Source: Omnitrophica WOR_2 bacterium RBG_13_41_10 (lineage in GTDB: Bacteria > Omnitrophota > Gorgyraeia > Gygaellales > Profunditerraquicolaceae). Taken from it: 32,552 bases of DNA. Below are positions 15,648-24,059 of the stretch, piece by piece. Within the stretch, counting starts at the first letter, position 1; each line of letters begins with the position of its first letter. The translations under genes were made by a program, and so were the position numbers. Below the pieces are notes generated by a model. That model was not told the DNA's origin and did no database searches. It was given only the letters and a program-made list of their open reading frames with translations. The stretch is from positions 2,452-35,003 of the forward strand of contig MHGH01000001.1 in assembly GCA_001805465.1 (NCBI GenBank), given 5' to 3'.

Positions 15648-17090
15648 ATGGAATTAAACGAAATTCTCCAACAAAGACAGGCCAAGTTTAGTGCCCTAAA
15701 GGCTAAAGGCGTACCGGTATACGATAAGGTTTTCGCCGAAAATACCCCTATTGTTGAAGCCACTAGCGGCTTTCAGGAGGGTAAAAGGGTTTCTCTCTGC
15801 GGCCGGATTATGGCTAAACGTTTGCACGGCAAAGTCTTGTTTCTGGATTTAAGAGATGCCAGCGCAAGGATTCAGCTGTATATAAGAGAGGATTTTGTAG
15901 GTAAGGATAAATTCGCTATTTTGAGTGATATAGATATTGCCGACATCATAGGAGCCAAGGGAGAGCTTTTTAAGACCCATACTGGCGAGGCAACGGTTAA
16001 AGTAGAAGATTTCGTAGTTCTGGCCAAGGCCTTCAGGCCCTTACCGGAGAAATGGCACGGACTAAAAGATGTAGAGCTGCGTTACCGGCAGAGGTACCTA
16101 GACTTAATTGCCAACGAAGAAGTAAAAAAAGTATTCCTCATCCGCGCTAAAATTATCAAAGCCATGAGGAATTTCTTAGAAGACAGAGGTTTTTTAGAAG
16201 TAGAAACCCCCATGATGCACGCTATACCCGGAGGAGCTGCCGGCCGGCCTTTTAAAACACGCCATAATGAGTATGGCATAGATTTATATTTAAGGATCGC
16301 TCCGGAACTATATCTAAAACGCCTTTTAGTCGCAGGTTTAGATAAGGTCTATGAGATCAACCGCAGTTTCCGCAATGAAGGAGTGTCTACCAAGCATAAC
16401 CCTGAGTTTACCATGCTTGAAGTTTATTCTGCTTATGCTGACTATGAGGATATGATGCAGTTATGCCAGGATTTAATTGTCTTTGTGACAAAAGAGGTAT
16501 TAGGCAAGACTAGTTTTGATTATCAGGCTAGCCCCGTCGATATGGCGACGCCTTGGGAGAAAAAGTCTTTTGCTGAAATAGTCAAAGATAAATTTGACAT
16601 TCAACCTTGCGATGAAGCAGCGGTGATGATCAAGAAACTACAGGCCAAAGGTTTCGCCAAAGAAAAGAATAAGCTTACCCGCTCGCAGGTCGCCAAAATA
16701 ATCGAGGAGCTATTGGAAGAAGAGATGAAGACAAACCCTACTTTTGTCACTGACTATTTTACGGATTTGTGCCCTTTAGCTAAAAGCAAAAAGGATAATC
16801 CCTTGCTTTCGGAGAGATTTGAATTGTTTATCGCAGGGATTGAAATAGGCAATGCCTATTCGGAGCTAAATGACCCTCAGGAACAAAAGGAACGTTTTCA
16901 AGCTGAAATTAAGGATTTAGCCGGTGAAGAGAAGAAAGAAGTAGATGAAGATTATATTTTGGCTTTGGAGCATGGCATGCCTCCTGCCGGAGGGTTAGGC
17001 CTGGGAATAGATAGGCTGGTCATGCTATTGGCAAATCAGCCTTCGATCAGGGACGTGATTTTGTTCCCCTTATTAAGGCCGCAAATATAG
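15648..17090 (+). CDS. lysS: Lysyl-tRNA synthetase, class II
   Basis: The enzyme joins lysine to tRNA-Lys. Its 480 residues include the N-terminal OB-fold anticodon-binding domain (VSLCGRIMAKRLHGKVLFLDLRD), class II motif 1 around the MRNFLEDRGFLEVETPMM helix-strand, motif 2 (INRSFRNEGVSTKHNPEFTMLE) and motif 3 (GLGLGIDRLVMLL). Length and layout are standard for bacterial LysS. It begins directly at a consensus promoter, so the mRNA is probably leaderless. It ends one base before lolC/E, making it the first gene of a long operon. Confidence 0.96.
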   Translation: MELNEILQQRQAKFSALKAKGVPVYDKVFAENTPIVEATSGFQEGKRVSLCGRIMAKRLHGKVLFLDLRDASARIQLYIREDFVGKDKFAILSDIDIADIIGAKGELFKTHTGEATVKVEDFVVLAKAFRPLPEKWHGLKDVELRYRQRYLDLIANEEVKKVFLIRAKIIKAMRNFLEDRGFLEVETPMMHAIPGGAAGRPFKTRHNEYGIDLYLRIAPELYLKRLLVAGLDKVYEINRSFRNEGVSTKHNPEFTMLEVYSAYADYEDMMQLCQDLIVFVTKEVLGKTSFDYQASPVDMATPWEKKSFAEIVKDKFDIQPCDEAAVMIKKLQAKGFAKEKNKLTRSQVAKIIEELLEEEMKTNPTFVTDYFTDLCPLAKSKKDNPLLSERFELFIAGIEIGNAYSELNDPQEQKERFQAEIKDLAGEEKKEVDEDYILALEHGMPPAGGLGLGIDRLVMLLANQPSIRDVILFPLLRPQI

Positions 17091-17091
17091 A

Positions 17092-18282
17092 ATGAAAGCA
17101 GAGTTGTTTATAAGCTGGCGCTATCTTTTGACTAAAAGAAAAGAAAAATTCATATCTTTAATTAGCCTGATTTCTATTCTGGGGGTAGCTATTGGCGTTG
17201 CGGCCTTGATTATAGTGATTGCGGTGATGACCGGATTCGACAATGACTTAAGAGAAAAAATCGTGGGCAACTATTCGCATATTACCATTGCCGGTTATAA
17301 CGGCATAGATAAAAAAGAATACGATAACATAGTAAACATAATAACGAAAAATCCCCATATCAAAAGTATCAGCCCCTATGCTCAAGGGCAAACTTTAATC
17401 AAGCAGGAAAATAGGGTTTTTGCCGTAGGCTTAAAAGGTATTGACCCAACTAGCGAATCTGGGGTTACCAAGATAAAGCAATATCTAATCCAGGGTAATC
17501 TCAATAACCTAGAGGAGGGCGGGGTAATTATCGGAAGAGAGCTTGCCCTTTATTTAGGATTAGGCCTGAATACCAATCTTGCTATTTATTCGCCGTTTAC
17601 TAAGTTGAATAATTTAAAGATAGTAGGAATCTTTAATTCCGGAATGTATGATTACGATATGAACCTGATATTTACTAATCTAAAGACCGCCCAGGATATT
17701 TTAGGCCTTGGCGAACGCACTAGCGCCATAGCGGTCAAATTGGATAATATATACCTGGCCGATAAAATAAAAGATGAGCTAGCCAAGACCCTGGGTTTTA
17801 AGTTTAATTTAAAGACCTGGATGGAAATAAACACTAATTTTTTCGCTGCCTTGAAGCTGGAAAAATTGACCATGTTTATCATCTTGACATTGATAATCCT
17901 GGTCGCTTCCTTTAATATCATCAGTACCTTGGTAGTAATGGTAATGGAAAAGACCAAAGACATCGGCATATTAAAATCTATCGGGATGAGCAGTGCAAGG
18001 ATAAAAGCAATGTTTGTTTATGTCGGATTAATCATCGGCTCCCTGGGCACTATTTTAGGCGCCGCAGGAGGCATCGTCTTATGCGGCTTGCTGAAAAAAT
18101 ACCAATTTATAAAATTGCCTCCGGACATATATTACATCGATAGGCTGCCTGTTTCTATTGAGCTTTGGCCGGATATTGCCTTGATTGTTATCGTAGCAAT
18201 ATTTATCACCTTAATTTCCACTATTTATCCGGCAGCTAAAGCCGCTGGCCTTAAGCCGGTGGAGGCATTAAGATACGAATAA
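17092..18282 (+). CDS. Lipoprotein-releasing ABC transporter permease, LolC/LolE family
   Basis: This inner-membrane subunit helps extract mature lipoproteins for transfer to the outer membrane. The 396-residue protein shows the LolC/E N-terminal segment (ISWRYLLTKRKEKFISLISLISILGVAIGVAALI), a large periplasmic MacB-like domain (about 50-250), and three C-terminal membrane segments of the FtsX fold ending in the YPAAKAAGLKPVEALRYE tail. Only one permease gene is present, so the transporter could be a homodimer, often called LolF. The 3' end abuts lolD with no gap. The window's several lipoproteins give it substrates. Confidence 0.93.
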   Translation: MKAELFISWRYLLTKRKEKFISLISLISILGVAIGVAALIIVIAVMTGFDNDLREKIVGNYSHITIAGYNGIDKKEYDNIVNIITKNPHIKSISPYAQGQTLIKQENRVFAVGLKGIDPTSESGVTKIKQYLIQGNLNNLEEGGVIIGRELALYLGLGLNTNLAIYSPFTKLNNLKIVGIFNSGMYDYDMNLIFTNLKTAQDILGLGERTSAIAVKLDNIYLADKIKDELAKTLGFKFNLKTWMEINTNFFAALKLEKLTMFIILTLIILVASFNIISTLVVMVMEKTKDIGILKSIGMSSARIKAMFVYVGLIIGSLGTILGAAGGIVLCGLLKKYQFIKLPPDIYYIDRLPVSIELWPDIALIVIVAIFITLISTIYPAAKAAGLKPVEALRYE

Positions 18283-18957
18283 ATGTTAGAAGCCAGTAAT
18301 ATACACAGAGTTTACGGCAACGGCAATAAGCAGGTTGCGGTATTAAAAGGCATAAATTTAAAAATAGAAAAAGGTAAATTCATCGCTATCGTCGGCCCAT
18401 CCGGAGCGGGTAAGTCTACGCTTTTGCATATACTGGGAGGATTAGATAATCCTACGCAGGGTAAGGTTATTTTTGAAGGCCAACAGATAGCGCAGCTTAG
18501 CGATGCTTCGCTTTGCAGGCTAAGAAATAAACGCATAGGCTTTGTTTTTCAGTTTTATCATCTCTTATCGGAATTTACGGTTTTGGAGAATGTGTTGATG
18601 CCGGCGTTAATAAGTACAGAGTACAGAGTACAGAGTACAGAGCTAAAAAAACGCGCATTAGGGCTTTTGGAAGAAGTAGGATTAACCAAGAGGGTGGAGT
18701 ATTTTCCCAGTCAATTATCCGGAGGGGAAAAACAGAGGGTCGCGATAGCGCGCGGCTTGATAAACAATCCGGGCCTGTTTCTTTGCGATGAGCCTACGGG
18801 AAACCTTGATTCTAAAACCGGGGATGGTATAATCTCTTTAATAAAAAAGATAAACCTAGAAAGCCAGATGGCCATAGTTTTAGTCACGCATAATTTAGAG
18901 TTGGCAAAAAATGCGGATAAAATTTATCATTTGAAGGACGGTGTCCTGGTAAATTAA
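18283..18957 (+). CDS. lolD: Lipoprotein-releasing ABC transporter ATP-binding protein LolD
   Basis: This 224-residue ATPase powers the adjacent permease. It carries Walker A (GPSGAGKST), the Q-loop in FVFQFYHLL, the ABC signature LSGGEKQRVAIARGL, Walker B LFLCDEPTGNLD and the H-loop (VTHN). Length and spacing fit LolD. Residues about 111-120 (STEYRVQSTE) are encoded by a 7-bp tandem repeat and look inserted in the helical domain before the RALGLLEEVGL helix. The frame stays intact because four units plus flanking bases preserve phase. The start directly follows the permease stop. Confidence 0.95.
   Translation: MLEASNIHRVYGNGNKQVAVLKGINLKIEKGKFIAIVGPSGAGKSTLLHILGGLDNPTQGKVIFEGQQIAQLSDASLCRLRNKRIGFVFQFYHLLSEFTVLENVLMPALISTEYRVQSTELKKRALGLLEEVGLTKRVEYFPSQLSGGEKQRVAIARGLINNPGLFLCDEPTGNLDSKTGDGIISLIKKINLESQMAIVLVTHNLELAKNADKIYHLKDGVLVN
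18613..18642 (+). repeat. 7-bp tandem repeat (AGTACAG x4) inside lolD
   Basis: Four perfect copies of AGTACAG fill 18613-18640, followed by the first two bases of a fifth. Because 7 is not a multiple of 3, gain or loss of one unit would shift the lolD frame. Confidence 0.93.
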
Positions 18958-18967
18958 GGAGGATGTA

Positions 18968-19837
18968 ATGAAGGTCTACATTAACGGAAAATTTTATGAT
19001 AAGAATAATGCCAAGATTTCTGTATTTGATCACGGCCTTTTATACGGTGACGGTGTTTTTGAAGGTATACGTGCCTATAACCGCCTAGTTTTTAAATTAA
19101 GAGAACATATCGATAGGCTCTATGAGTCAGCGCACAGCATTATGCTCAAGGTTCCTTTAGCTCGTGAGCAGTTAATAAAAGCCGTTATTCTGACTTTAAA
19201 AGAAAATAACCTCAAAGATGCCTATATCAGGCTGGTGGTGACAAGGGGAGAAGGGGATCTGGGCTTAGACCCGCGTAAATGTGCAGGAAATGCTACCATT
19301 ATTATTATCGCCGACAGAATAGCCCTTTATCCTGAGAAGCTTTATAGGCAGGGCCTGGAGATTGTTACCGTACCGACGGTGAGGAATCTTCCTGAGGCCT
19401 TGAATCCGCAGATAAAATCCTTAAACTACCTGAATAATATCTTGGCTAAAATAGAGGCTATAAATGCCGGATGCGATGAAGCAATAATGCTGGATTCTTT
19501 AGGTTATGTGGCAGAGTGCACTGGAGATAATATCTTTATTGTCAAGCGCAATGAGCTTTATACTCCCCCTCAGTGTATGGGGACCTTAAGGGGAATTACC
19601 CGTGATGCAGTCCTAGAGTTAGCCCGAAAGAATAGAATCTTGGTGCATGAACACGTAATCACCCGTCATGAGGTTTACATATCCGATGAGTGTTTTTTAA
19701 CCGGCACAGCCGCAGAGATTATACCGGTGGTAAAAGTTGACGGAAGGGCTATTGGCAGTGGTAAGCCCGGAAAACTGACCTTGAGTTTAAACAAGAAATT
19801 CAGGGAGCTCACCAAGAAAGAGGGAGTGAGGTATTAA
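18968..19837 (+). CDS. ilvE: Class IV PLP aminotransferase, branched-chain type
   Basis: The product is a fold-type IV aminotransferase that probably interconverts branched-chain amino acids and their keto acids. The 289-residue protein has the N-terminal FDHGLLYGDGVFEGIRAY signature, the PLP lysine in QIKSLNYLNN (K150), the EAIMLDSLGYVAECTGDNIF segment, and a C-terminal DECFLTGTAAEI loop. Length and the GDGVFEGIR motif favour IlvE. A D-amino-acid aminotransferase or aminodeoxychorismate lyase role cannot be excluded by eye. An AGGAGG ribosome-binding site precedes the ATG. It sits between lolD and mcsA with short gaps, so it is probably a passenger in the operon. Confidence 0.85.
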   Translation: MKVYINGKFYDKNNAKISVFDHGLLYGDGVFEGIRAYNRLVFKLREHIDRLYESAHSIMLKVPLAREQLIKAVILTLKENNLKDAYIRLVVTRGEGDLGLDPRKCAGNATIIIIADRIALYPEKLYRQGLEIVTVPTVRNLPEALNPQIKSLNYLNNILAKIEAINAGCDEAIMLDSLGYVAECTGDNIFIVKRNELYTPPQCMGTLRGITRDAVLELARKNRILVHEHVITRHEVYISDECFLTGTAAEIIPVVKVDGRAIGSGKPGKLTLSLNKKFRELTKKEGVRY

Positions 19838-19840
19838 CCG

Positions 19841-20335
19841 ATGTTATGCGATATTTGCGCTAAAAATCCGGCAACCGTGCATTTGACAGAGATTATCGAC
19901 GATCAGATGAATGAGCTGCATCTTTGTGAAGAGTGCGCGCATCAAAAGAGCGCGCAGATGGAGCAGCAGTTTGGTTTAAGCGATCTTTTGGCGGGCCTGA
20001 CGGAATTTGAGAAGCCCAATGCCAAGAAAGAAGTGGCAGTATCTCTTAAATGCCCAAACTGCGGCTTAGGTTACACAGACTTTAAAAAAATAGGGCGCTT
20101 AGGCTGCAGCGAATGTTACACCACTTTTAAGAGGTACCTGGCCCCTTTATTAAAGAAAATACACGGTTCTAATTTGCACGTCGGTAAGTCTCCGTTTAAG
20201 GTTGCTGTAAGTACTGATAAAAAAATGGATTTAGAGAGCCTGCGTAGTGAATTACAAAGAGCGGTTGAAATGGAAGAGTTTGAAGAGGCAGCAAGGATTC
20301 GCGATCAGATTAGAAGATTGGAAAAGAAGGAGTAA
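19841..20335 (+). CDS. mcsA: McsA, zinc-binding activator of the protein arginine kinase
   Basis: McsA binds and activates the arginine kinase McsB. The 164-residue protein has the expected cysteine pairs: CDICAKN near the start, CEECAH, then CPNCGLGYTDF and CSECY. A UVR helix at the C terminus reads ELQRAVEMEEFEEAARIRDQI. The gene lies 3 bp after the aminotransferase and 9 bp before mcsB. In Bacillus the regulator gene ctsR comes first in this cluster; here it is missing. Confidence 0.92.
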   Translation: MLCDICAKNPATVHLTEIIDDQMNELHLCEECAHQKSAQMEQQFGLSDLLAGLTEFEKPNAKKEVAVSLKCPNCGLGYTDFKKIGRLGCSECYTTFKRYLAPLLKKIHGSNLHVGKSPFKVAVSTDKKMDLESLRSELQRAVEMEEFEEAARIRDQIRRLEKKE

Positions 20336-20344
20336 AATTTTAAT

Positions 20345-21394
20345 ATGCAACTGGCTGATTTAGTAAACCGTACCAGCGAATGGCTTAAAAGCACAGGGCC
20401 GAACTCTGATATTGTTATCTCCAGCCGTATCCGCCTGGCCAGGAACTTAGACAAGGTGCCTTTTCCGCATTGGGCAAATAAAAAGCAGAGTGAAAATGTG
20501 CTCCTGAGCGTTGAGGAAGCCGTAGCTAAAACCGCTGAACTAAAAAATACTACCACCTTTAGATTAATGGACCTTGATAGCATAGATAAGCAATTCTTGA
20601 TTGAGCGGCACATGATGTCTTTAGAGCTTGCCCAGAAGTCCGACCATAAAGCCGTAGTAATCGATGAAGAAGAGACCATCGCGATTATGATTAATGAAGA
20701 AGACCATATCCGGATGCAGGTAATGCAATCGGGCCTGAATCTTTTTGAGGCCTGGAATATTATTAATAAGATTGATAGCGCTCTTTCTAAAGAATTATCT
20801 TTTGCCTTTCTAGCAGATTTAGGGTATCTTACTGCCTGCCCGACCAATGCCGGCACCGGGATGCGCGGTTCGGTGATGCTGCATTTACCGGCATTAGTGA
20901 TGACAAACCAGATCAACCGTGTCTTGGCAGCTATTGCCAAGTTAAGTTTTAACACCCGGGGGCTTTACGGAGAAGGCACGCAGGCCCACGGAAATTTTTT
21001 CCAGGTTTCCAACCAGGTTTCCTTAGGCCACAGCGAGGAAGAGATTATTGAAAACATAAACGGCCTGATCCGCCAGATTGTAGAACAAGAAAACCAGGCC
21101 AGGCAAGCTTTATTATCAGAAAATAGATTATTGCTTGAAGACAGGGTTAACCGCAGCTTTGCTTTATTAAAGAGTGCCCATATCATCTCCAGCCAGGAAA
21201 CCATAGATTTATTATCCATGGTAAGATTAGGATGCGATTTGGAAATGATTAAAAATATAGGCCGCAAGACATTAAATGAATTATTTATCCTGATACAGCC
21301 GGCGCATCTGCAAAAGATTGAAAATAAGAAACTTTCCAGTAACGAAAGGGATTTTAAAAGAGCGGAGTTAATCAGAAAAAAATTAGCCATATAA
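20345..21394 (+). CDS. mcsB: McsB, protein arginine kinase
   Basis: McsB phosphorylates arginine residues on proteins and so tags them for ClpC-ClpP degradation. The 349-residue protein has the guanidino-kinase features of the family: SSRIRLARNL near residue 22, the acidic NEEDHIRMQ motif, the catalytic-loop cysteine in TACPTNAGTGMR (C165), and RGLYGEGTQAHGNFFQVSNQ. The C-terminal region with RDFKRAELIRKKL is the McsB extension that binds phosphoarginine. Length and all key motifs are intact. It is followed by the 244-bp structured gap and then clpC, its functional partner. Confidence 0.95.
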   Translation: MQLADLVNRTSEWLKSTGPNSDIVISSRIRLARNLDKVPFPHWANKKQSENVLLSVEEAVAKTAELKNTTTFRLMDLDSIDKQFLIERHMMSLELAQKSDHKAVVIDEEETIAIMINEEDHIRMQVMQSGLNLFEAWNIINKIDSALSKELSFAFLADLGYLTACPTNAGTGMRGSVMLHLPALVMTNQINRVLAAIAKLSFNTRGLYGEGTQAHGNFFQVSNQVSLGHSEEEIIENINGLIRQIVEQENQARQALLSENRLLLEDRVNRSFALLKSAHIISSQETIDLLSMVRLGCDLEMIKNIGRKTLNELFILIQPAHLQKIENKKLSSNERDFKRAELIRKKLAI

Positions 21395-21402
21395 GTGAGG
21401 CC

Positions 21403-21537
21403 ACAACTTATGGAATAAAGTGAACATAAGTTGTACGGCCGAACTTATCCCCCCTGCTTTCTTGCGAAAGCAAGAAGGGGGGATTAATTCGTAGACGCTT
21501 CGCTATAATTTATGTTCGCTTAAGCTCCATAAGTTAT
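21403..21537. repeat. 135-bp three-hairpin palindromic element (MITE-like)
   Basis: The ends 21403-21434 and 21505-21537 are imperfect inverted copies of each other, about 26 of 32 positions matching. Each end also folds on itself: ACAACTTATG with CATAAGTTGT on the left, ATAATTTATG with CATAAGTTAT on the right. The middle is a GC-rich hairpin (21449-21482): six C, a 4-nt bulge, TTCTTGC, a GAAA tetraloop, GCAAGAA and six G, with AT-rich extension to 21441-21490. No protein is encoded and no target-site duplication is visible. Confidence 0.75.
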
Positions 21538-21549
21538 CTCAGTCATTTT

Positions 21550-21629
21550 ATGGTACAGGAAAGCATAAAACACTTTCCCATACCACTGCGAAAATCGCTG
21601 AAAGTCATCGCCGAAGACGATTTTCTTGA
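21550..21629 (+). repeat. 80-bp hairpin repeat, copy B, upstream of clpC
   Basis: This is the second copy of the 12980-13059 sequence, with 5 differences. All 26 arm bases of the main hairpin (21551-21563 with 21573-21585) are identical to copy A, while 3 of the 9 loop bases differ. A second stem here is stronger (GAAAATCG with CGATTTTC). The copy ends exactly where the GAGGAGG ribosome-binding site of clpC begins, so it forms the clpC leader. Confidence 0.88.
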
Positions 21630-21638
21630 GGAGGAAAA

Positions 21639-24059
21639 ATGTTCAACAGGTTTACCGAGCGTGCCAGAAAAGTAATTATCTTAGCCAAAGAAGAAGCTCG
21701 CCGTTTTAATCATGATTATATCGGAACCGAGCATATATTATTGGGGCTGATCCGCGAAGGAGAAGGGGTAGCTGCTGCGGTATTAGAGAAGATGGGTATA
21801 TCGTTAGAGAATATTCGCCTAGAAATCGAAAAATTAGTTCAACCCGGGCCTACCACTCAGATTATCGGCGATATTCCTTTTACCCCTCGCGCAAAAAAAG
21901 CCCTGGAATTAGCGGCGGAAGAAGCGCGCTCTTTAGGCCATAATTATATCGGCACCGAACATCTTTTATTAGGCCTGATTAAAGAAGGAGAGGGAGTAGC
22001 CTCGCAGGTATTATTGAATTTAGGGCTGGATTTAGCCAGGGTGAGGAATGAGGTATTGGAGGTTTTAGGTTCCGGTGTTCCGGGTTTTGGCCAAAACCAA
22101 CAGCAGGTAAAAACCAAAACCCCGGCCTTAGATGCCTTTGGCCGTGATTTAACCGCATTGGCCAATGAAAATCAGCTTGACCCGGTAATCGGAAGGCACG
22201 GGGAAATAGAGAGGGTAATCCAGACCTTAAGCAGGCGCACCAAGAATAATCCGGTTCTTTTGGGTGAAGCGGGTGTTGGCAAAACCGCTATTGTCGAAGG
22301 CCTGGCTCAGGCAATTATAGCAAATAATGTTCCGGAGGTATTAAGAAACAAGCGCATTGTTGTTTTAGATTTGGCCCTGATGGTTGCCGGGACAAAATAC
22401 CGCGGCCAATTTGAAGAGAGAATAAAAGCAGTGATGGAAGAGATAAAACGTTCTCGTGATGTAATTATTTTTATTGATGAATTGCATACCTTAGTGGGCG
22501 CAGGGGCTGCGGAAGGGGCAATTGATGCCTCTAATATTTTAAAGCCGGCACTCTCACGCGGAGAGATGCAGTGTATAGGCGCCACTACCCTGGATGAATA
22601 CAGGAAGCATATTGAAAAGGATGCGGCATTAGAGCGCCGTTTCCAGACCATTATGGTAGAGCCTCCGTCGGTTAATGAGACCATCGATATACTCAAAGGC
22701 CTGCGCGATAAATATGAAGCCCATCATCGCGTGGTGTTTCGCGATGAGGCGCTAGAGGCAGCGGCAAAATTATCAGACCGCTATATTACAGGCAGGTACC
22801 TTCCGGATAAAGCCATTGATTTGATGGATGAAGCCGGCTCACGCGCCAGGCTTAATGTTTTGGTTGTTCCGCCGGACATTAAGAAGCTCGAAGAAAAAGT
22901 AGAGGCCTTAAGAAAAGAAAAAGAGGCCTATATTAAATCGCAGGACTTTGAGAAGGCTGCTAGCCTAAGGGATCAAGAAAGGCAGGTACGCCAGGAATTA
23001 GAAGAACTGAATAAACAATGGGCAGTGGCTAAAGACAAGATGCGGCCGGAAGTCGGCGAAGAAGAGATCGCAAAAATCGTATCGCAATGGACCGGCATTC
23101 CTATCTTTAGATTAGAGGAGGCAGAGAGCGAAAAGTTATTGAAGATAGAGGAAGGGTTGCATAAGCGCGTAGTGGGCCAAGAGGAAGCTATCTTGGCTAT
23201 TGCCCATGCTGTCAGGCGCTCGCGCGCAGGAATCAAGGACCCTAAAAGGCCAATAGGCTCCTTTATATTTTTAGGGCCGACAGGAGTAGGTAAATCTCTT
23301 CTTGCCCGGGCATTGGCAGAATTTATGTTCGGGGATGAGGATGCGCTTTTGCAGTTAGATATGTCGGAGTATATGGAAAAATTTAATGTTTCCCGCCTTA
23401 TCGGTGCTCCGCCGGGATATGTGGGTTATGAAGAAGGAGGACAGCTTACCGAGAGAGTCAGGCGCCGGCCTTATTCGGTGATTCTCTTAGATGAAATCGA
23501 AAAAGCCCACCCCGATGTTTTTAATATTCTCTTACAGGTATTTGAAGAGGGCCGCCTTACCGATAGCTTCGGCAGAAAAGTAGATTTTAGAAATACGGTA
23601 ATAATTATGACCTCTAATGTCGGCGCAGAATTAATCCGTAAAACCGGCTCCTTAGGGTTTAAGACCCAGAAGGAAGAAGTTAGCTATCAAGAGATGAAGG
23701 AAAAGTTATTGGAAGAAGTAAAGAGGACTTTTAAGCCGGAGTTCTTAAACCGCATAGATGACACCATAGTTTTTAGGCCGCTCAATAAAGAAGATTTAAT
23801 CAAGATTATTGATATAGAGATAGGTTTTGTAGCAGAGAGGTTAAAAGAACATAACATCTCTTTAGAGGTCAACCAAGAGGCCAAAGAGTTTCTGGTAGAA
23901 AAAGGTTTTGACCCCATATTTGGAGCCAGGCCCTTAAAAAGGACTATTCAAAGATTCTTAGAAGATTCCTTGGCTTCCGAAATAATAGCTAAGAATTTTA
24001 AAGATGGCTCTCGAGTCAAAGTAATACGTAAGAACCTGGAGCTTGCTTTTGAACAATGA
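21639..24059 (+). CDS. clpC: ATP-dependent Clp protease ATP-binding subunit ClpC
   Basis: ClpC unfolds proteins and feeds them to ClpP; with McsB it handles arginine-phosphorylated clients. The 806-residue protein has the duplicated N domain (two [24 protein letters not shown] repeats), the first AAA module with Walker A G209-T216 (GEAGVGKT) and FIDELH, and a middle domain with a UVR motif ([14 protein letters not shown]). The second AAA module has Walker A G546-S553 (GPTGVGKS) and [11 protein letters not shown], plus the ClpP-docking LGF loop at 672-674. GAGGAGG gives a strong ribosome-binding site. Its stop overlaps the mlaE start (ATGA). No clpP lies in the window. Confidence 0.97.
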   Translation: MFNRFTERARKVIILAKEEARRFNHDYIGTEHILLGLIREGEGVAAAVLEKMGISLENIRLEIEKLVQPGPTTQIIGDIPFTPRAKKALELAAEEARSLGHNYIGTEHLLLGLIKEGEGVASQVLLNLGLDLARVRNEVLEVLGSGVPGFGQNQQQVKTKTPALDAFGRDLTALANENQLDPVIGRHGEIERVIQTLSRRTKNNPVLLGEAGVGKTAIVEGLAQAIIANNVPEVLRNKRIVVLDLALMVAGTKYRGQFEERIKAVMEEIKRSRDVIIFIDELHTLVGAGAAEGAIDASNILKPALSRGEMQCIGATTLDEYRKHIEKDAALERRFQTIMVEPPSVNETIDILKGLRDKYEAHHRVVFRDEALEAAAKLSDRYITGRYLPDKAIDLMDEAGSRARLNVLVVPPDIKKLEEKVEALRKEKEAYIKSQDFEKAASLRDQERQVRQELEELNKQWAVAKDKMRPEVGEEEIAKIVSQWTGIPIFRLEEAESEKLLKIEEGLHKRVVGQEEAILAIAHAVRRSRAGIKDPKRPIGSFIFLGPTGVGKSLLARALAEFMFGDEDALLQLDMSEYMEKFNVSRLIGAPPGYVGYEEGGQLTERVRRRPYSVILLDEIEKAHPDVFNILLQVFEEGRLTDSFGRKVDFRNTVIIMTSNVGAELIRKTGSLGFKTQKEEVSYQEMKEKLLEEVKRTFKPEFLNRIDDTIVFRPLNKEDLIKIIDIEIGFVAERLKEHNISLEVNQEAKEFLVEKGFDPIFGARPLKRTIQRFLEDSLASEIIAKNFKDGSRVKVIRKNLELAFEQ

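Noticed and set aside
18613-18642. Tandem repeats as a CRISPR array
   Set aside because: The 7-bp units have no spacers and lie inside a coding region.
20305-20955. A 216-codon open frame on the - strand
   Set aside because: It is fully antisense to the clearly recognisable mcsB, has no protein-like domain, and is a shadow frame.
21441-21490. GC-rich hairpin as a Rho-independent terminator after mcsB
   Set aside because: The stem is strong, but no run of T follows it on either strand, and it is better explained as the core of the palindromic element.
21504-21509. TATAAT as a -10 box for clpC
   Set aside because: No convincing -35 box lies 16-18 bp upstream, and the bases are part of an inverted repeat.
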